Shown here piece after piece: positions 19,753-28,054 of a stretch of 64,000 nucleotides of DNA. A model generated the notes under the pieces. The model had not been told where the DNA came from and made no database searches. It saw nothing but the letters and a program-made list of their open reading frames with translations. The stretch comes from Myxococcales bacterium (GTDB taxonomy: Bacteria; Myxococcota_A; Polyangia; Nannocystales; Nannocystaceae). Positions within the stretch are counted from its first letter, which is position 1, and every line of letters starts with the position of its first letter. Location of the stretch: contig JACKDU010000001.1 in assembly GCA_020633335.1 (NCBI GenBank), positions 434,001 to 498,000 on the forward strand. Reading direction: 5' to 3'. The translations under genes and the position numbers were made by a program.

Positions 19753-19890
19753 GCGGCGTTTGTGAGGCGGCGTCGCAAGGGGTCCGCCTCGCGGCGAACC
19801 CGGGGGGCGCCCCGAGCCCGCCAGGCGGGGTCAGGAGGCGCCCTGGGAGGTCTCGCGGGTCATGAGGGCCCGCGGCGTCTCAACCACGCG

Positions 19891-19990
19891 AGGAGGCGCG
19901 AGGAGGCGCGAGGAGGCGCGAGGAGGCGCGAGGAGGCGCGAGGAGGCGCGAGGAGGCGCGAGGAGGCGCGAGGAGGCGTGAGGAGGCGCT
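19891..19990. repeat. 10 x 10-bp tandem repeat (AGGAGGCGCG)
   Basis: Ten head-to-tail copies of a 10-bp unit are present; the first eight are identical and the last two end in TG and CT. The 344-bp gap 19701-20044 otherwise holds only the hairpin at 19726. The period is close to one helical turn. No ORF reads through it convincingly. Confidence 0.95.
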
Positions 19991-20044
19991 CAGGGGCGGC
20001 TCACGTCGCTCGTGGTCGGTCCTCTCGAGCGAGACCGCGGCCGC

Positions 20045-20326
20045 CTACTCGTCGAGCGCCCGCCAGCGGGTCATCCGCGCCGGCGCGCGGGCGCGGAGCG
20101 GGCGCGCGAGCTTGATCAGCGCCTCGCGGAGCGCGGGTGCGGCGAGCTCCGGGGTGAGCGTCACCTCGCCGTCCTCGCTCCACCCGAGGGTCACGATCTC
20201 GGTCGCGCCGCCGGCCGCGAAGATCGACGCCGCGTAGGTCAGCGGCGCCGCGCTCGTCTGGACGAAGACGAAGCGGGCGCCGTGCTCCGGGTGGAGCTCC
20301 TTGCTCGAGGCCTCGGTCACGCTCAC
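20045..20326 (-). CDS. small hypothetical protein downstream of ychF, 93 aa
   Basis: The product starts with GTG (MSVTEASSKELHPEHGARFV), 13 bp after the ychF stop, so the two are probably one operon. It has no signal peptide. A mixed alpha/beta segment (RFVFVQTSAAPLTYAASIFA) is followed by a strand GWSEDGEVTLTPEL and a basic C-terminal helix (LIKLARPLRARAPARMTRWR). I do not recognise a family. The composition is protein-like and the neighbour is conserved, which supports it as real. Confidence 0.6.
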   Translation of the reverse strand: MSVTEASSKELHPEHGARFVFVQTSAAPLTYAASIFAAGGATEIVTLGWSEDGEVTLTPELAAPALREALIKLARPLRARAPARMTRWRALDE

Positions 20327-20339
20327 GGCTCGGCGAGGC

Positions 20340-21440
20340 TCAGACGTTGAAGCGGAAGTGCATGACGTCGCCGTCCTGGACGACGTACTCCTTGCCCTCG
20401 ACCCGCAGGAGCCCCTTCGCCTTGACCGCGGCCTCGGAGCCGAGCTCGACGAGGTCGGTCCAGCGCATCACCTCGGCGCGGATGAAGCCGCGCTCGAAGT
20501 CGGTGTGGATCTTGCCGGCCGCCTGCGGCGCGAGCGAGCCCTGGCGGGTCGTCCACGCCCGGACCTCCTGCTTGCCGGCGGTGAAGAAGGTGATCAGCTC
20601 GAGGAGCGCGTAGGCCCGGCGGATCAGGCGGGCGAGGCCGGGCTCGTCGGCGCCGATCCCCTCGAGGAACTCCTGGCGCTCCTCCGGCGAGAGCCCGGCG
20701 ATCTCGGCCTCGATCGACGCCGAGATCACGACGACCTCGGAGCCCTCGGCGGCCGCGTGGGCGATCAGGGGCTTGACCAGCGGCGCTTCGAGGCCCTGCG
20801 AGAGGTCCTCCTCGGCGACGTTGGCGGCGTAGACCACCGGCTTCGAGGTCAGGAGCGCGAGCGGATCGAGGATCTCGTGGTCGGCCTCGTCGAGCTTCAT
20901 CGCCCGCACCGAGACCCCGGCGCCGAGCTCCTCGAGGACCTTCTCGCAGGTCGTCACCGCCTGCCGCTCGATCTTGTCGCCGCCCTTCGAGTTCTTCTTC
21001 GCCTTCTGGAGGCGGGCCTCGACCGACTGCATGTCGCGGAGGATCAGCTCGGTGTTGATCACCTCGACGTCGCTGAGCGGGTCGACCTTGCCGCCGACGT
21101 GGATGATGTTCTCATCCTCGAAGCAGCGGACCACGTGGACGATCGCGTCGACGCTGCGGATGTGGCTGAGGAACTGGTTGCCGAGCCCCTCGCCCTGGCT
21201 CGCGCCCTTGACGAGGCCGGCGATGTCGACGAACTCGACCGTGGTCGGGACGATCCGGTCGGGGTCGCAGACCCTGGCGAGCGCGTCGAGGCGCGGGTCG
21301 GGGACCGAGACCATGCCGACGTTCGGCTCGATCGTGCAGAAGGGGTAGTTCGCCGACTGCGCGCCCGCGTTCGAGAGCGCGTTGAAGAGCGTGGATTTGC
21401 CGACGTTGGGGAGGCCGACGATGCCGACTGCCAGGGCCAT
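20340..21440 (-). CDS. ychF: redox-regulated ATPase/GTPase YchF (Obg-like)
   Basis: This is a translation-associated P-loop NTPase of the Obg family, 366 aa and full length. The P-loop is GLPNVGKSTLFNALS, the switch region is PTTVEFVDIAGLVKGASQGE and a helical coiled domain sits near residue 140. A C-terminal TGS domain contains RGFIRAEVMRWTDLVELGSE and ends with a GKEYVVQDGDVMHFRFNV segment. The ATG at 21440 is preceded by TGCTACCAG 9 nt upstream, a near match to the -10 pattern of other genes here. It heads a two-gene unit with the 93-aa protein. Confidence 0.96.
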   Translation of the reverse strand: MALAVGIVGLPNVGKSTLFNALSNAGAQSANYPFCTIEPNVGMVSVPDPRLDALARVCDPDRIVPTTVEFVDIAGLVKGASQGEGLGNQFLSHIRSVDAIVHVVRCFEDENIIHVGGKVDPLSDVEVINTELILRDMQSVEARLQKAKKNSKGGDKIERQAVTTCEKVLEELGAGVSVRAMKLDEADHEILDPLALLTSKPVVYAANVAEEDLSQGLEAPLVKPLIAHAAAEGSEVVVISASIEAEIAGLSPEERQEFLEGIGADEPGLARLIRRAYALLELITFFTAGKQEVRAWTTRQGSLAPQAAGKIHTDFERGFIRAEVMRWTDLVELGSEAAVKAKGLLRVEGKEYVVQDGDVMHFRFNV

Positions 21441-21513
21441 GGGGGCTTGCTGGTAGCACAGATCGCCGGCGCCAGCGACCACCCTTTGCAGGGCGGAGGG
21501 CGGCCCCGGCCGC

Positions 21514-22278
21514 CTAGAAGCGGTACTCGACGATGAGCGGCAGGATCTCCATCCCCAGGAGGAAGTCGCTCTGGTGCTGGGTCGGCATCGCCAGCGGGGT
21601 CGACTTTGAGCGGGTGAAGCCGATCGCCAGGTTGACGTCGAGGCCGATCGCCAGGTCCTCCATCAGGAAGAGGCGGAGGCCGCCGCCGCCGCGGACGCTC
21701 AGCGACCAGCTCGACTCCAGCGCCTGCAGGCGGGGGCCGCCGAGCTTGGGGTACTTCCACCAGCCGCCGCCGACGCCGACCCGGGCGATCGGCACGAGGT
21801 AGGGGTTGGCGGCGAGGTAGAACTTGTAGGCCCAGCCCAGCCAGCCGTCGACGCCGGCGACCGTGCCCTTGCCGCAGACCGTGTCCGAGTTGCCGAGGCC
21901 GCAGGTCGGCTGCTTGAAGGTCTGGAAGTCGCCGCGGTCGAAGAGGGCGGCGACGCCGATGTAGACCCACTGCTGCTTGTAGAGCTGGCGGTCGTACTGG
22001 AAGCCGAGGCGGACCCGCGGCATGTAGCCGAGGAAGCCGACCTGGACCGGCATCAGCGCGGAGATCGCGTTGCCCTCGTAGACCCGCTCGGGGAGCTCGA
22101 AGCCCGAGCTCTTCTTGGGCCCCGACGCCGACCCGCGGGCGCCGCTGGTGCCGACCTGCCCCTGGGCCGAGAGGCCGCTGGCGGGCGCCGCCTGGGCGCT
22201 CGCGCTCACCCCGAGCCCGAGGGCGAGGGTGAGGGCGCAGAGGAGGGTGGGGATGAGGCGTGCGAGGCGGCTGGACAT
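21514..22278 (-). CDS. outer-membrane beta-barrel protein, 254 aa
   Basis: A Sec signal peptide (MSSRLARLIPTLLCALTLAL, cleavage after SAQAA near residue 31) is followed by a Gly/Ser linker and alternating hydrophobic/polar strands (VQVGFLGYMPRVRLGFQYDR, GVDGWLGWAYKFYLAANPYL, RGGGGLRLFLMEDLAIGLDV). The protein ends in the aromatic VEYRF typical of barrels inserted by BamA. A single disulfide pair (CGLGNSDTVCG) lies in what would be an outer loop. The size suggests an 8- to 10-strand barrel; cargo is unknown. It stands alone between ychF and the rhodanese gene. Confidence 0.8.
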   Translation of the reverse strand: MSSRLARLIPTLLCALTLALGLGVSASAQAAPASGLSAQGQVGTSGARGSASGPKKSSGFELPERVYEGNAISALMPVQVGFLGYMPRVRLGFQYDRQLYKQQWVYIGVAALFDRGDFQTFKQPTCGLGNSDTVCGKGTVAGVDGWLGWAYKFYLAANPYLVPIARVGVGGGWWKYPKLGGPRLQALESSWSLSVRGGGGLRLFLMEDLAIGLDVNLAIGFTRSKSTPLAMPTQHQSDFLLGMEILPLIVEYRF

Positions 22279-22415
22279 GGCTGGCGGACGCCGACGGGCG
22301 AAATTCGCCGTCGAATCTAGCACCGGCGAGGAATAGACGAAAAAAACCCCGGGTTTCCCCGCCCGGGCCGCGCGCGCCGCCCCCTCGACCATGTGCTAGC
22401 GTGGTCCGTCGTCCG

Positions 22416-22943
22416 ATGACCCGAGCCCGCCTCCTCGCCGATCTCGCCGCCCTCGTGGGGATCTCCGGCCTCCTCGCCGGCGCTCACCTCGGCCTCCGTG
22501 ACGAGCTCCCGTGGGTCGCCGTCGAGCCGGTCGACCTCGGCTCCTGCTCCCTCCAGGAGGAGGGCGCCGAGGGCGCCGAGGCCCCCTCGCGGCCCGCGAT
22601 GCCGACGATCTCGGCCGGCGAGGCGATCGCCCTGGTCGGCCGCGGCGGCGTCACCTTCGTCGACGCCCGCTCCAGCGAGCGCTTCGCCGACGGCCACGTC
22701 CCCGGGGCGCTCTGCCTGCCCGCTGGCGACGCGGCGAGCCTCCTGGCGACCCAGTCGCTCCCGGTCGCCCCCTCCGACCTCGTGATCACCTACTGCGACG
22801 GCCAGGGGCCGGGCGAGGCCGAGGCCCTCGGGCTCCTCCTCCGCGAGCGCCTCGGCTGCCAGGAGATCCGGGTCCTCGGCGGCGGCTGGGAGCAGTGGTT
22901 GGCCGCCGGCGGCCCGACCGACGGGGGGCCCGACCGTGGCTAG
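22416..22943 (+). CDS. membrane-anchored rhodanese-like protein, 175 aa
   Basis: An N-terminal hydrophobic segment (LLADLAALVGISGLLAGAHL) anchors or exports a single rhodanese domain (about residues 65-165). The domain shows the start AGEAIALVGRGGVTFVDARS, the FADGHVPGALCLP motif and the active-site loop TYCDGQGPGEA with Cys near residue 127. Sulfur transfer or a periplasmic thiol role is inferred. The next gene, a MauE/DoxX-like membrane protein, starts 8 nt before this gene's stop. A TGC-TAGCGT box lies 13 nt before the ATG. Confidence 0.85.
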   Translation: MTRARLLADLAALVGISGLLAGAHLGLRDELPWVAVEPVDLGSCSLQEEGAEGAEAPSRPAMPTISAGEAIALVGRGGVTFVDARSSERFADGHVPGALCLPAGDAASLLATQSLPVAPSDLVITYCDGQGPGEAEALGLLLRERLGCQEIRVLGGGWEQWLAAGGPTDGGPDRG

Positions 22944-23382
22944 CGCTCGCCTGGAGCGCGGGGTCGTCGTCGGCGCGCGCCTCCTGGTCGCGGCCGTCTT
23001 CGTCGCCGCCGCGGTCCCGAAGATCCTCGACCCCGCCGGCTTCGCGGCGGCGATCCGCAACTACCAGGCCTTCCCCTACTGGTCGTGGAACGGCCTCGCG
23101 GTCGGCGTGCCGATGCTCGAGGTGGTCGGCGCCCTCGCCCTCCTCAGCGGCTGGAAGCGCCAGGCCGGGGCGCTCCTCCTCGGCGGCCTCACGCTCGCCT
23201 TCGTCGCCCTCATCACCTCGGTGATCGTCCGCGGGATCGACATCGGCTGCGGCTGCTTCGGCCAGAGCGAGGCCGCCGAGAGCGTCGGCTGGCCGCTCCT
23301 CGTCCGCGACCTCGGCCTCCTGGCGGCGATCGTCGTCGCCGCCCGCGAGCCAGGGCCCCTCCGGGCCGCGCGCGTGCGCTAG
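22936..23382 (+). CDS. MauE/DoxX-like membrane protein, 148 aa
   Basis: Four predicted membrane helices are visible (VVGARLLVAAVFVAAAVPKI, LAVGVPMLEVVGALALLSGW, ALLLGGLTLAFVALITSVIV and a C-terminal one). The motif DIGCGCFG is characteristic of the MauE/DoxX-like family linked to disulfide chemistry in the periplasm. It starts with GTG inside the end of the rhodanese gene (8-nt overlap), so the two are translated together. The pair plausibly moves reducing equivalents or sulfur across the membrane; that role is inferred. No methylamine dehydrogenase genes are near. Confidence 0.82.
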   Translation: MASARLERGVVVGARLLVAAVFVAAAVPKILDPAGFAAAIRNYQAFPYWSWNGLAVGVPMLEVVGALALLSGWKRQAGALLLGGLTLAFVALITSVIVRGIDIGCGCFGQSEAAESVGWPLLVRDLGLLAAIVVAAREPGPLRAARVR

Positions 23383-23435
23383 CCCACCGCTCGCGGCGCC
23401 CGCCGCCAACGCCCCTCCATGGTAGACCGGCGACC

Positions 23436-24620
23436 ATGGACGCGACCCCGTACATCCTCTCGATCGATCACCTCCTGAGCGAGGAGGAGCGTCTGACCTG
23501 GACGGCGGCCCGCGACTTCTGCGAGCGCCGGGTCGCGCCGGTGATCGAGCGCCACTACGAGGCCGCGACCTTCCCCCGCGAGCTGATCCCGGAGTTCGCC
23601 GAGATGGGCTTCCTCGGGGCGCCGCTGGTCGGCTACGGGTGCGCCGGCATGGGCCCGGTCGCCTACGGCCTGACGATGATCGAGCTCGAGCGCCAGGACA
23701 GCGGGATCCGCTCCTTTTGCTCGGTCCAGTCGGCGCTGGCGATGTGGCCGATCTACGCCTACGGCGACGAGGCCCAGAAGGAGCGCTGGCTCCCCGGGAT
23801 GGCCGCCGGCGAGACAATCGGCTGCTTCGGCCTGACCGAGCCCAACTCCGGCTCCGACCCCGGGTCGATGCGCACGCACGCGGTCCAAGACGGCCCCGGC
23901 GGCGACTACATCCTCAACGGCCAGAAGTTCTGGATCACCAACAGCCCGATCGCCGACGTCGCGGTCGTCTGGGCGAAGACCATCGACCACGGCAGCGACG
24001 CGCCGGTGATCCGCGGCTTCCTGATCGAGCGGGGCATGCCCGGCTTCTCGACCCCGGAGACCAAGGGGAAGCTCTCGCTGCGGGCGTCGATCACCGGTGA
24101 GATCGTCCTCTCGGACGTCCGGGTCCCCAAGGCGAACCTCCTCCCCGGCGTCCGCGGCCTCAAGGGCCCGCTCGGCTGCCTCACCCAGGCGCGCTACGGG
24201 ATCGGCTGGGGGGCGATCGGCGCGGCGATGGGGGTCTACGAGCGCGCCCGCACCTACACCCTCGATCGCGTGCAGTTTGGCCAGCCGATCGCCGGCTTCC
24301 AGCTCACCCAGCAGAAGCTCGTCGAGCTCCACAACGAGATCGGCAAGGGGCTCCTCCTCGCCTACCACTTCGGCCGCCTCAAGGAGTCCGGCAAGCTGAC
24401 GCCGGTCCAGGTCTCGTACCTCAAGCGGGACAACGTGCGGATGGCCCTCGAGGCCGCGCGCACCGCCCGGTCGATGCTCGGCGGCAACGGCATCATGGGC
24501 GAGTTCCACATCATGCGGCACGTCTGCAATCTCGAGACGGTCTTCACCTACGAGGGGACCCACGAGATCCACACGCTTGCGATCGGTCGGGCGCTGACCG
24601 GCATCGCCGCCTTCAAGTGA
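23436..24620 (+). CDS. gcdH: acyl-CoA dehydrogenase, glutaryl-CoA dehydrogenase type
   Basis: This 394-aa flavoprotein oxidises an acyl-CoA, and the closest family pattern is glutaryl-CoA dehydrogenase (lysine and tryptophan breakdown). Visible are the GCDH-like start with FCERRVAPVIERHYEAATFP, the FAD/substrate motifs CFGLTEPNSGSDPGSM and FWITNSPIADVAVVWAK, the RVQFGQPIAGFQLTQQKL segment and the catalytic Glu in TYEGTHEIHTL (near residue 373). TAGACC lies 7 nt before the ATG. It stands alone between the MauE-like gene and sspB. Electron transfer to ETF is expected from the family. Confidence 0.9.
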   Translation: MDATPYILSIDHLLSEEERLTWTAARDFCERRVAPVIERHYEAATFPRELIPEFAEMGFLGAPLVGYGCAGMGPVAYGLTMIELERQDSGIRSFCSVQSALAMWPIYAYGDEAQKERWLPGMAAGETIGCFGLTEPNSGSDPGSMRTHAVQDGPGGDYILNGQKFWITNSPIADVAVVWAKTIDHGSDAPVIRGFLIERGMPGFSTPETKGKLSLRASITGEIVLSDVRVPKANLLPGVRGLKGPLGCLTQARYGIGWGAIGAAMGVYERARTYTLDRVQFGQPIAGFQLTQQKLVELHNEIGKGLLLAYHFGRLKESGKLTPVQVSYLKRDNVRMALEAARTARSMLGGNGIMGEFHIMRHVCNLETVFTYEGTHEIHTLAIGRALTGIAAFK

Positions 24621-24747
24621 GCGCGTCGGCGGCTCGTCCGGGCGCGCGCTAGCGGCTCGAATTGGCCCGGGACGACGCGGGGGCGCAAAGCCCCGTGAGC
24701 CAGTACACGGCGGGCTGGCCGGGGTCGCGGCCCCGTCGGTTTTCAGC

Positions 24748-24753
24748 TACCGT
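24748..24753 (+). promoter_or_regulatory. -10-like box TACCGT, 6 nt from ATG
   Basis: TACCGT, then GTTTCC, then the sspB ATG. The 6-nt gap predicts a leaderless mRNA. Confidence 0.45.
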
Positions 24754-24759
24754 GTTTCC

Positions 24760-25368
24760 ATGGTCCACCCGGTCCAGAGTGTGATCGAGTCGCTCTACGC
24801 CGCTGGCCGATGCCCTCGACTCCACGTCAACGCGACCCACGAGTCGGTGGTCTGCCCCGACTTCATCCGCGAGCAGTGGAAGGAGCGCCTGATCATCGAC
24901 CTCGACGCGAGCTACCCCCTCGATCTCACCTTCGATGACGGGGGCCTCGCGGCCGATCTCTCGTTCGGCGGCTACGTGACCCGCTGCGAGTTCCCCTGGG
25001 AGGCGATCTACATCGTCGCCGATCGGGCGACCGGGCGCGGCATCGTCCTCGATCGCCACATGCCGGAGTCGGTGCGATCGATGTTCCAGAAGGCGCGGGC
25101 GGCCGAGGTCGCCAAGGCGGCCAAGGGCCCGGAGCTGCGGCCGGTGGGCGAGGACGACGGAGCCGCGGAGACCGCGACCGAGGCCGAGGCCGAGGTGGCG
25201 GCCGAGGAGCGCCCGCCGGAGGACACGGCGGCGGCGGCGGCCGTCGCCGAGGCCGCGAGCGAGGCGCCGGCGGCCGACGAGGGCGCGGGCCGGGGCACGC
25301 CGGGGACCGACGAGAAGCAGGTGCAGCGCCGCCGGGCCGCCTTCCGGGTGATCGATGGTGGCGGCTAG
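24760..25368 (+). CDS. sspB: ClpXP adaptor SspB
   Basis: SspB delivers ssrA-tagged or other substrates to ClpXP. The globular part (residues 1-120) shows the family layout: SVIESLYAAGRCPRLHVNAT, VVCPDFIREQWKERLIIDLD, the strand LDLTFDDGGLAADLSFGG and the end FPWEAIYIVADRATGRGIVL. A long Ala/Glu/Pro-rich flexible linker (about 125-190) ends in RRRAAFRVIDGGG, matching the short C-terminal ClpX-binding tail of SspB. At 202 aa the linker is longer than in many relatives. A 97-aa secreted or anchored protein gene follows after 27 bp. Confidence 0.9.
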   Translation: MVHPVQSVIESLYAAGRCPRLHVNATHESVVCPDFIREQWKERLIIDLDASYPLDLTFDDGGLAADLSFGGYVTRCEFPWEAIYIVADRATGRGIVLDRHMPESVRSMFQKARAAEVAKAAKGPELRPVGEDDGAAETATEAEAEVAAEERPPEDTAAAAAVAEAASEAPAADEGAGRGTPGTDEKQVQRRRAAFRVIDGGG

Positions 25369-25395
25369 GCCGTGATCCGTGGCAAGTGATGGGGC

Positions 25396-25689
25396 ATGCG
25401 GATCGCCGGGATCATCGTCAGCACCATCGCCCTGATCCTCCTCGCGGTGTGGTTCTTCCTCCTGCGGGCGCCGTCGCCGGAGGTGGTGTGTGAGCACCTC
25501 ATCGAGGTGACGATCCGCGAGGTCGGTGATCGGGCGCCGAACGCCGTCGACGCCTTCGTCGATCAGATCCGGACGACCTGCACCAAGGAGAAGCAGACGA
25601 TGCTCCGCCTCCGCGGGAAGTACGCCTACGCCGAGTACGCGAAGTGCGTGATGCGGGCGACGACGCTCTCTGAGGCCGAGGGCTGCTGA
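25396..25689 (+). CDS. small membrane-anchored protein, 97 aa
   Basis: An N-terminal membrane segment (IAGIIVSTIALILLAVWFFL, residues 4-23) is followed by about 70 residues outside the cytoplasm with four Cys (VVCEHL, TTCTKEK, KCVMR and a terminal GC). This suggests two disulfides. I do not recognise a family. It lies 27 bp after sspB on the same strand and is probably co-transcribed. The short helical, Cys-paired ectodomain recalls small periplasmic proteins of other myxobacteria, but no function can be assigned. Confidence 0.65.
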   Translation: MRIAGIIVSTIALILLAVWFFLLRAPSPEVVCEHLIEVTIREVGDRAPNAVDAFVDQIRTTCTKEKQTMLRLRGKYAYAEYAKCVMRATTLSEAEGC

Positions 25690-25850
25690 GGGGCGCAGAC
25701 GCGCTTCGGCGGGGCTGCTCGCCGGCGTGCGTTCGTGGGGCGCCGCGCGGTCTGGGGTGGGGCGCAGGCAGGGCGCCGTCAGCGGCCGGGACTGAGGGCT
25801 GCGCGTGCAGGCTGGCCCGCTTTGGCGCGGGCGCGGGCGGCCGCCGTCGC

Positions 25851-25856
25851 TATACT
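25851..25856 (+). promoter_or_regulatory. -10 box TATACT
   Basis: TATACT ends 10 nt before the ATG at 25867, with no Shine-Dalgarno between. Confidence 0.45.
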
Positions 25857-25866
25857 CCCGCCGCCC

Positions 25867-26814
25867 ATGGCCACCCAGACCATCGCCCTCTCCGCCCTCA
25901 AGCCGAGCAAGCGCACGCAGAGCGCCGACGCCGGCGCGCCGAGCCCGTCGCCGGCGGCGCCGCAGGCCGATGCCGATGACGAGGACACCTACCGCCTCCA
26001 CCGCCGCTTCGATCGGATGGGCCGCCTGGTCGGCGATCGGGCGATGGCCCGCCTCTTCCAGAGCCACGTCGCGGTGATCGGCCTCGGCGGGGTCGGCTCG
26101 TGGGCGGCCGAGTCGCTGGTCCGCTCGGGGGTCGGCCGCCTGACGATCGTCGACTTCGACCTCGTCTGCGTGACCAACGCGAACCGCCAGCTCCACGCGA
26201 TGAAGGGGACCACCGGCAAGCCCAAGGCCGAGGTGATGGCCGAGCGGCTGCGGATGATCAACCCGCGCTGCGAGGTCGAGGCGATCCGCGAGTTCTACAA
26301 CGAGGGCAACTCGGCGGAGATCCTCGGCCGCGGCCCCGACCTGGTGATCGACGCGATCGACAACCTCGCGGCCAAGACCCACCTGATCGCCACCTGCTAC
26401 CGCCAGGGGATCCCGCTGGTGGTCTCCGGTGGGGCGTCTGGGCGCCTCGATCCCACCCGGATCCGCGAGGCCGACATCACCGAGGTCGGCGGCGATCCCT
26501 TCCTCGCGGCGACCCGGAAGATCCTCCGCCAGCGCCACGAGATGCCCCGCGGCGACGCCCGCTGGGGGATCCCGGCGATCTACTCGACCGAGGCGCCGCT
26601 CGATCCGTTGGAGCTCGACTACGACGGCGGCCAGGGGTTCAAGTGCGTCTGTCCCCAGGGACAGAACAGCCCGCACGCCTGCGAGCACCGCAACGTGATC
26701 TACGGGACCGCCTCCTTCGTCACCGGCGCCTTCGGCCTCGCCTGCGCGGCCGCGGCGGTGCGGACGATCCTCGGGGACGCGCTCCCGCACCCGGTCGCGC
26801 CGGTCCGGAGCTGA
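25867..26814 (+). CDS. tcdA: tRNA threonylcarbamoyladenosine dehydratase
   Basis: TcdA uses ATP to cyclise the t6A base at tRNA position 37 to ct6A. It has the ThiF/E1-like fold. After an extra 35-residue Ser/Ala/Pro-rich N-terminal extension come RLHRRFDRMGRLVGDRAM, the nucleotide-binding VIGLGGVGSWAAESL, the acidic TIVDFDLVCVTNANRQLHA and VIDAIDNLAAKTHLI. It also has the family-typical CVCPQG...HAC segment, and the C-terminal helix CAAAAVRTILGDAL. Length is 315 aa, longer than E. coli TcdA only because of the N-terminal extension. The gene stands alone with a TATACT box upstream. Confidence 0.9.
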   Translation: MATQTIALSALKPSKRTQSADAGAPSPSPAAPQADADDEDTYRLHRRFDRMGRLVGDRAMARLFQSHVAVIGLGGVGSWAAESLVRSGVGRLTIVDFDLVCVTNANRQLHAMKGTTGKPKAEVMAERLRMINPRCEVEAIREFYNEGNSAEILGRGPDLVIDAIDNLAAKTHLIATCYRQGIPLVVSGGASGRLDPTRIREADITEVGGDPFLAATRKILRQRHEMPRGDARWGIPAIYSTEAPLDPLELDYDGGQGFKCVCPQGQNSPHACEHRNVIYGTASFVTGAFGLACAAAAVRTILGDALPHPVAPVRS

Positions 26815-26911
26815 GGCGGGCGCGAGCGGTTGCCGGCGCCTCGGTGCTCGCCTGGGCTCAGATAGCGAGCGCGTCGAGGCGGGTCGGGCGCCGGGGCTGA
26901 TCGCGGGCGGC

Positions 26912-28054
26912 TCAGGTCGAGAGCGCGTTGACGCGGGTCGGCCGCCGGGGCTGATCGCCCGCGCTCCACTCCGAGCGGAGGACCGCGAAGACTCGGGCGT
27001 CGGGCGCTGGCGCGGGGGCGTCGGCGCTGAGGACGCCGAGGCGCTCGAGGGCGGCCCGGCCGATCCGGAGGCGCGGGCGGCTGCTGCTGATCACCTCGGC
27101 GGGCGTCCAGACCGCGCGGAAGTGGGGGGCGTCGCTGCAGGCGACGGCGACGATCCCCATCGACTCGCTCGCCGGCTCGCCGAGCTCGGGGGTGTACTTG
27201 CGGGCGCGGCGGACGATCGACACGTCGTCGGTGGTCGCCTCGAGGTGGGGGCCGCCGTCGAAGGGGTCGATCCGCCCGGAGTACTTGAAGCCGATCCCCT
27301 CGAGGAGGCGCTGGGCGCCGATCGTGTTCGGGCCGACCTTGCCGATGATCTCGCGGACGCCCTCGGGGAGGAGGCTCGCGTGGACCGGCATCGACGGGAA
27401 GAGGCGCCAGATGAAGTCCTTCGAGGTCCGGCTCAGGCGGTCGGCCTCCTCGTAGGAGAGGCCGGTGAAGACGTGCCCGAGGGCGTCCCAGAGCGGCGAG
27501 CGGGTCGCCCCGCTGGGGCCCTTGTAGAGCGGCGGGAGGAGCTCGGCGAGGAGGCGATCGCGGAACCAGCCGCGGTAGGAGGCGATGAAGACGAAGCGGG
27601 CGAGCGAGAGGAGGCGGCCGAGCTTGTCGGGGTGGCCGCGGAGGTCGGGGTGGATGACCAGTCCGCCGAGCTCGGTCGGGCCGTCGTAGGTCTGCCCGAG
27701 GTGCAGCATGGTGTGGACCATGTGGACCTCGTGGTGGTCGCGCTCGGGGCCGACGAGGTCGGCGTAGCGCTCCTCGAAGACCACCCGGAAGAAGACGTGG
27801 GGCTCGTCGAAGTCGCCGTGCTGGGCGTGGATCATCGAGGTGCCGACGACCCGCCCCTCGGGGTCCTCGAGGACGAAGAGGAAGCGGCGGCCGGGGTCGA
27901 AGTCCGGGGTCCCGCGGAACGAGGCGATCGAGCGGGCGAGGAGCTGCTCGATGAAGGAGCGCTCCGGCGGCAGGTTGAGGGTGTTTAGGTGGCGGGCGAG
28001 ATCGAAGATCGCGTCCTCGTCGCTGGGCAGCGCTTCGCGGAACAGGAACATCAT
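26912..28054 (-). CDS. arginine N-succinyltransferase (AstA)-like acyltransferase, 380 aa
   Basis: The AstA family transfers an acyl group from acyl-CoA to the alpha-amino group of arginine. Family patterns are present along the length: MMFLFREALPSDEDAIFDLA, FVLEDPEGRVVGTSMIHAQH, the acyl-CoA region GLVIHPDLRGHPDKLGRLLS, YRGWFRDRLLAELLPPLY, the PVHASLLPEGVREIIGKVGP segment and GFKYSGRIDPFDGGPHLEA. The C-terminal 40 residues are longer than usual. No other ast operon gene is adjacent, so use in arginine breakdown is uncertain; a modified substrate is possible. The MM start at 28054 was chosen over an ATG ten codons upstream. Confidence 0.8.
   Translation of the reverse strand: MMFLFREALPSDEDAIFDLARHLNTLNLPPERSFIEQLLARSIASFRGTPDFDPGRRFLFVLEDPEGRVVGTSMIHAQHGDFDEPHVFFRVVFEERYADLVGPERDHHEVHMVHTMLHLGQTYDGPTELGGLVIHPDLRGHPDKLGRLLSLARFVFIASYRGWFRDRLLAELLPPLYKGPSGATRSPLWDALGHVFTGLSYEEADRLSRTSKDFIWRLFPSMPVHASLLPEGVREIIGKVGPNTIGAQRLLEGIGFKYSGRIDPFDGGPHLEATTDDVSIVRRARKYTPELGEPASESMGIVAVACSDAPHFRAVWTPAEVISSSRPRLRIGRAALERLGVLSADAPAPAPDARVFAVLRSEWSAGDQPRRPTRVNALST

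Noticed and set aside
19891..19990. The AGGAGG repeats as ribosome sites
   Set aside because: No plausible start codon and gene follow on the plus strand. The match to a Shine-Dalgarno sequence is incidental.
24660..24745. A GEMM/c-di-GMP riboswitch-like string (GCAAAGCC) upstream of sspB
   Set aside because: Only one short consensus match is present; the paired GGCAAACC element is missing. The sspB -10 box at 24748 would start transcription after it. It is more likely the end region of the acyl-CoA dehydrogenase transcript.
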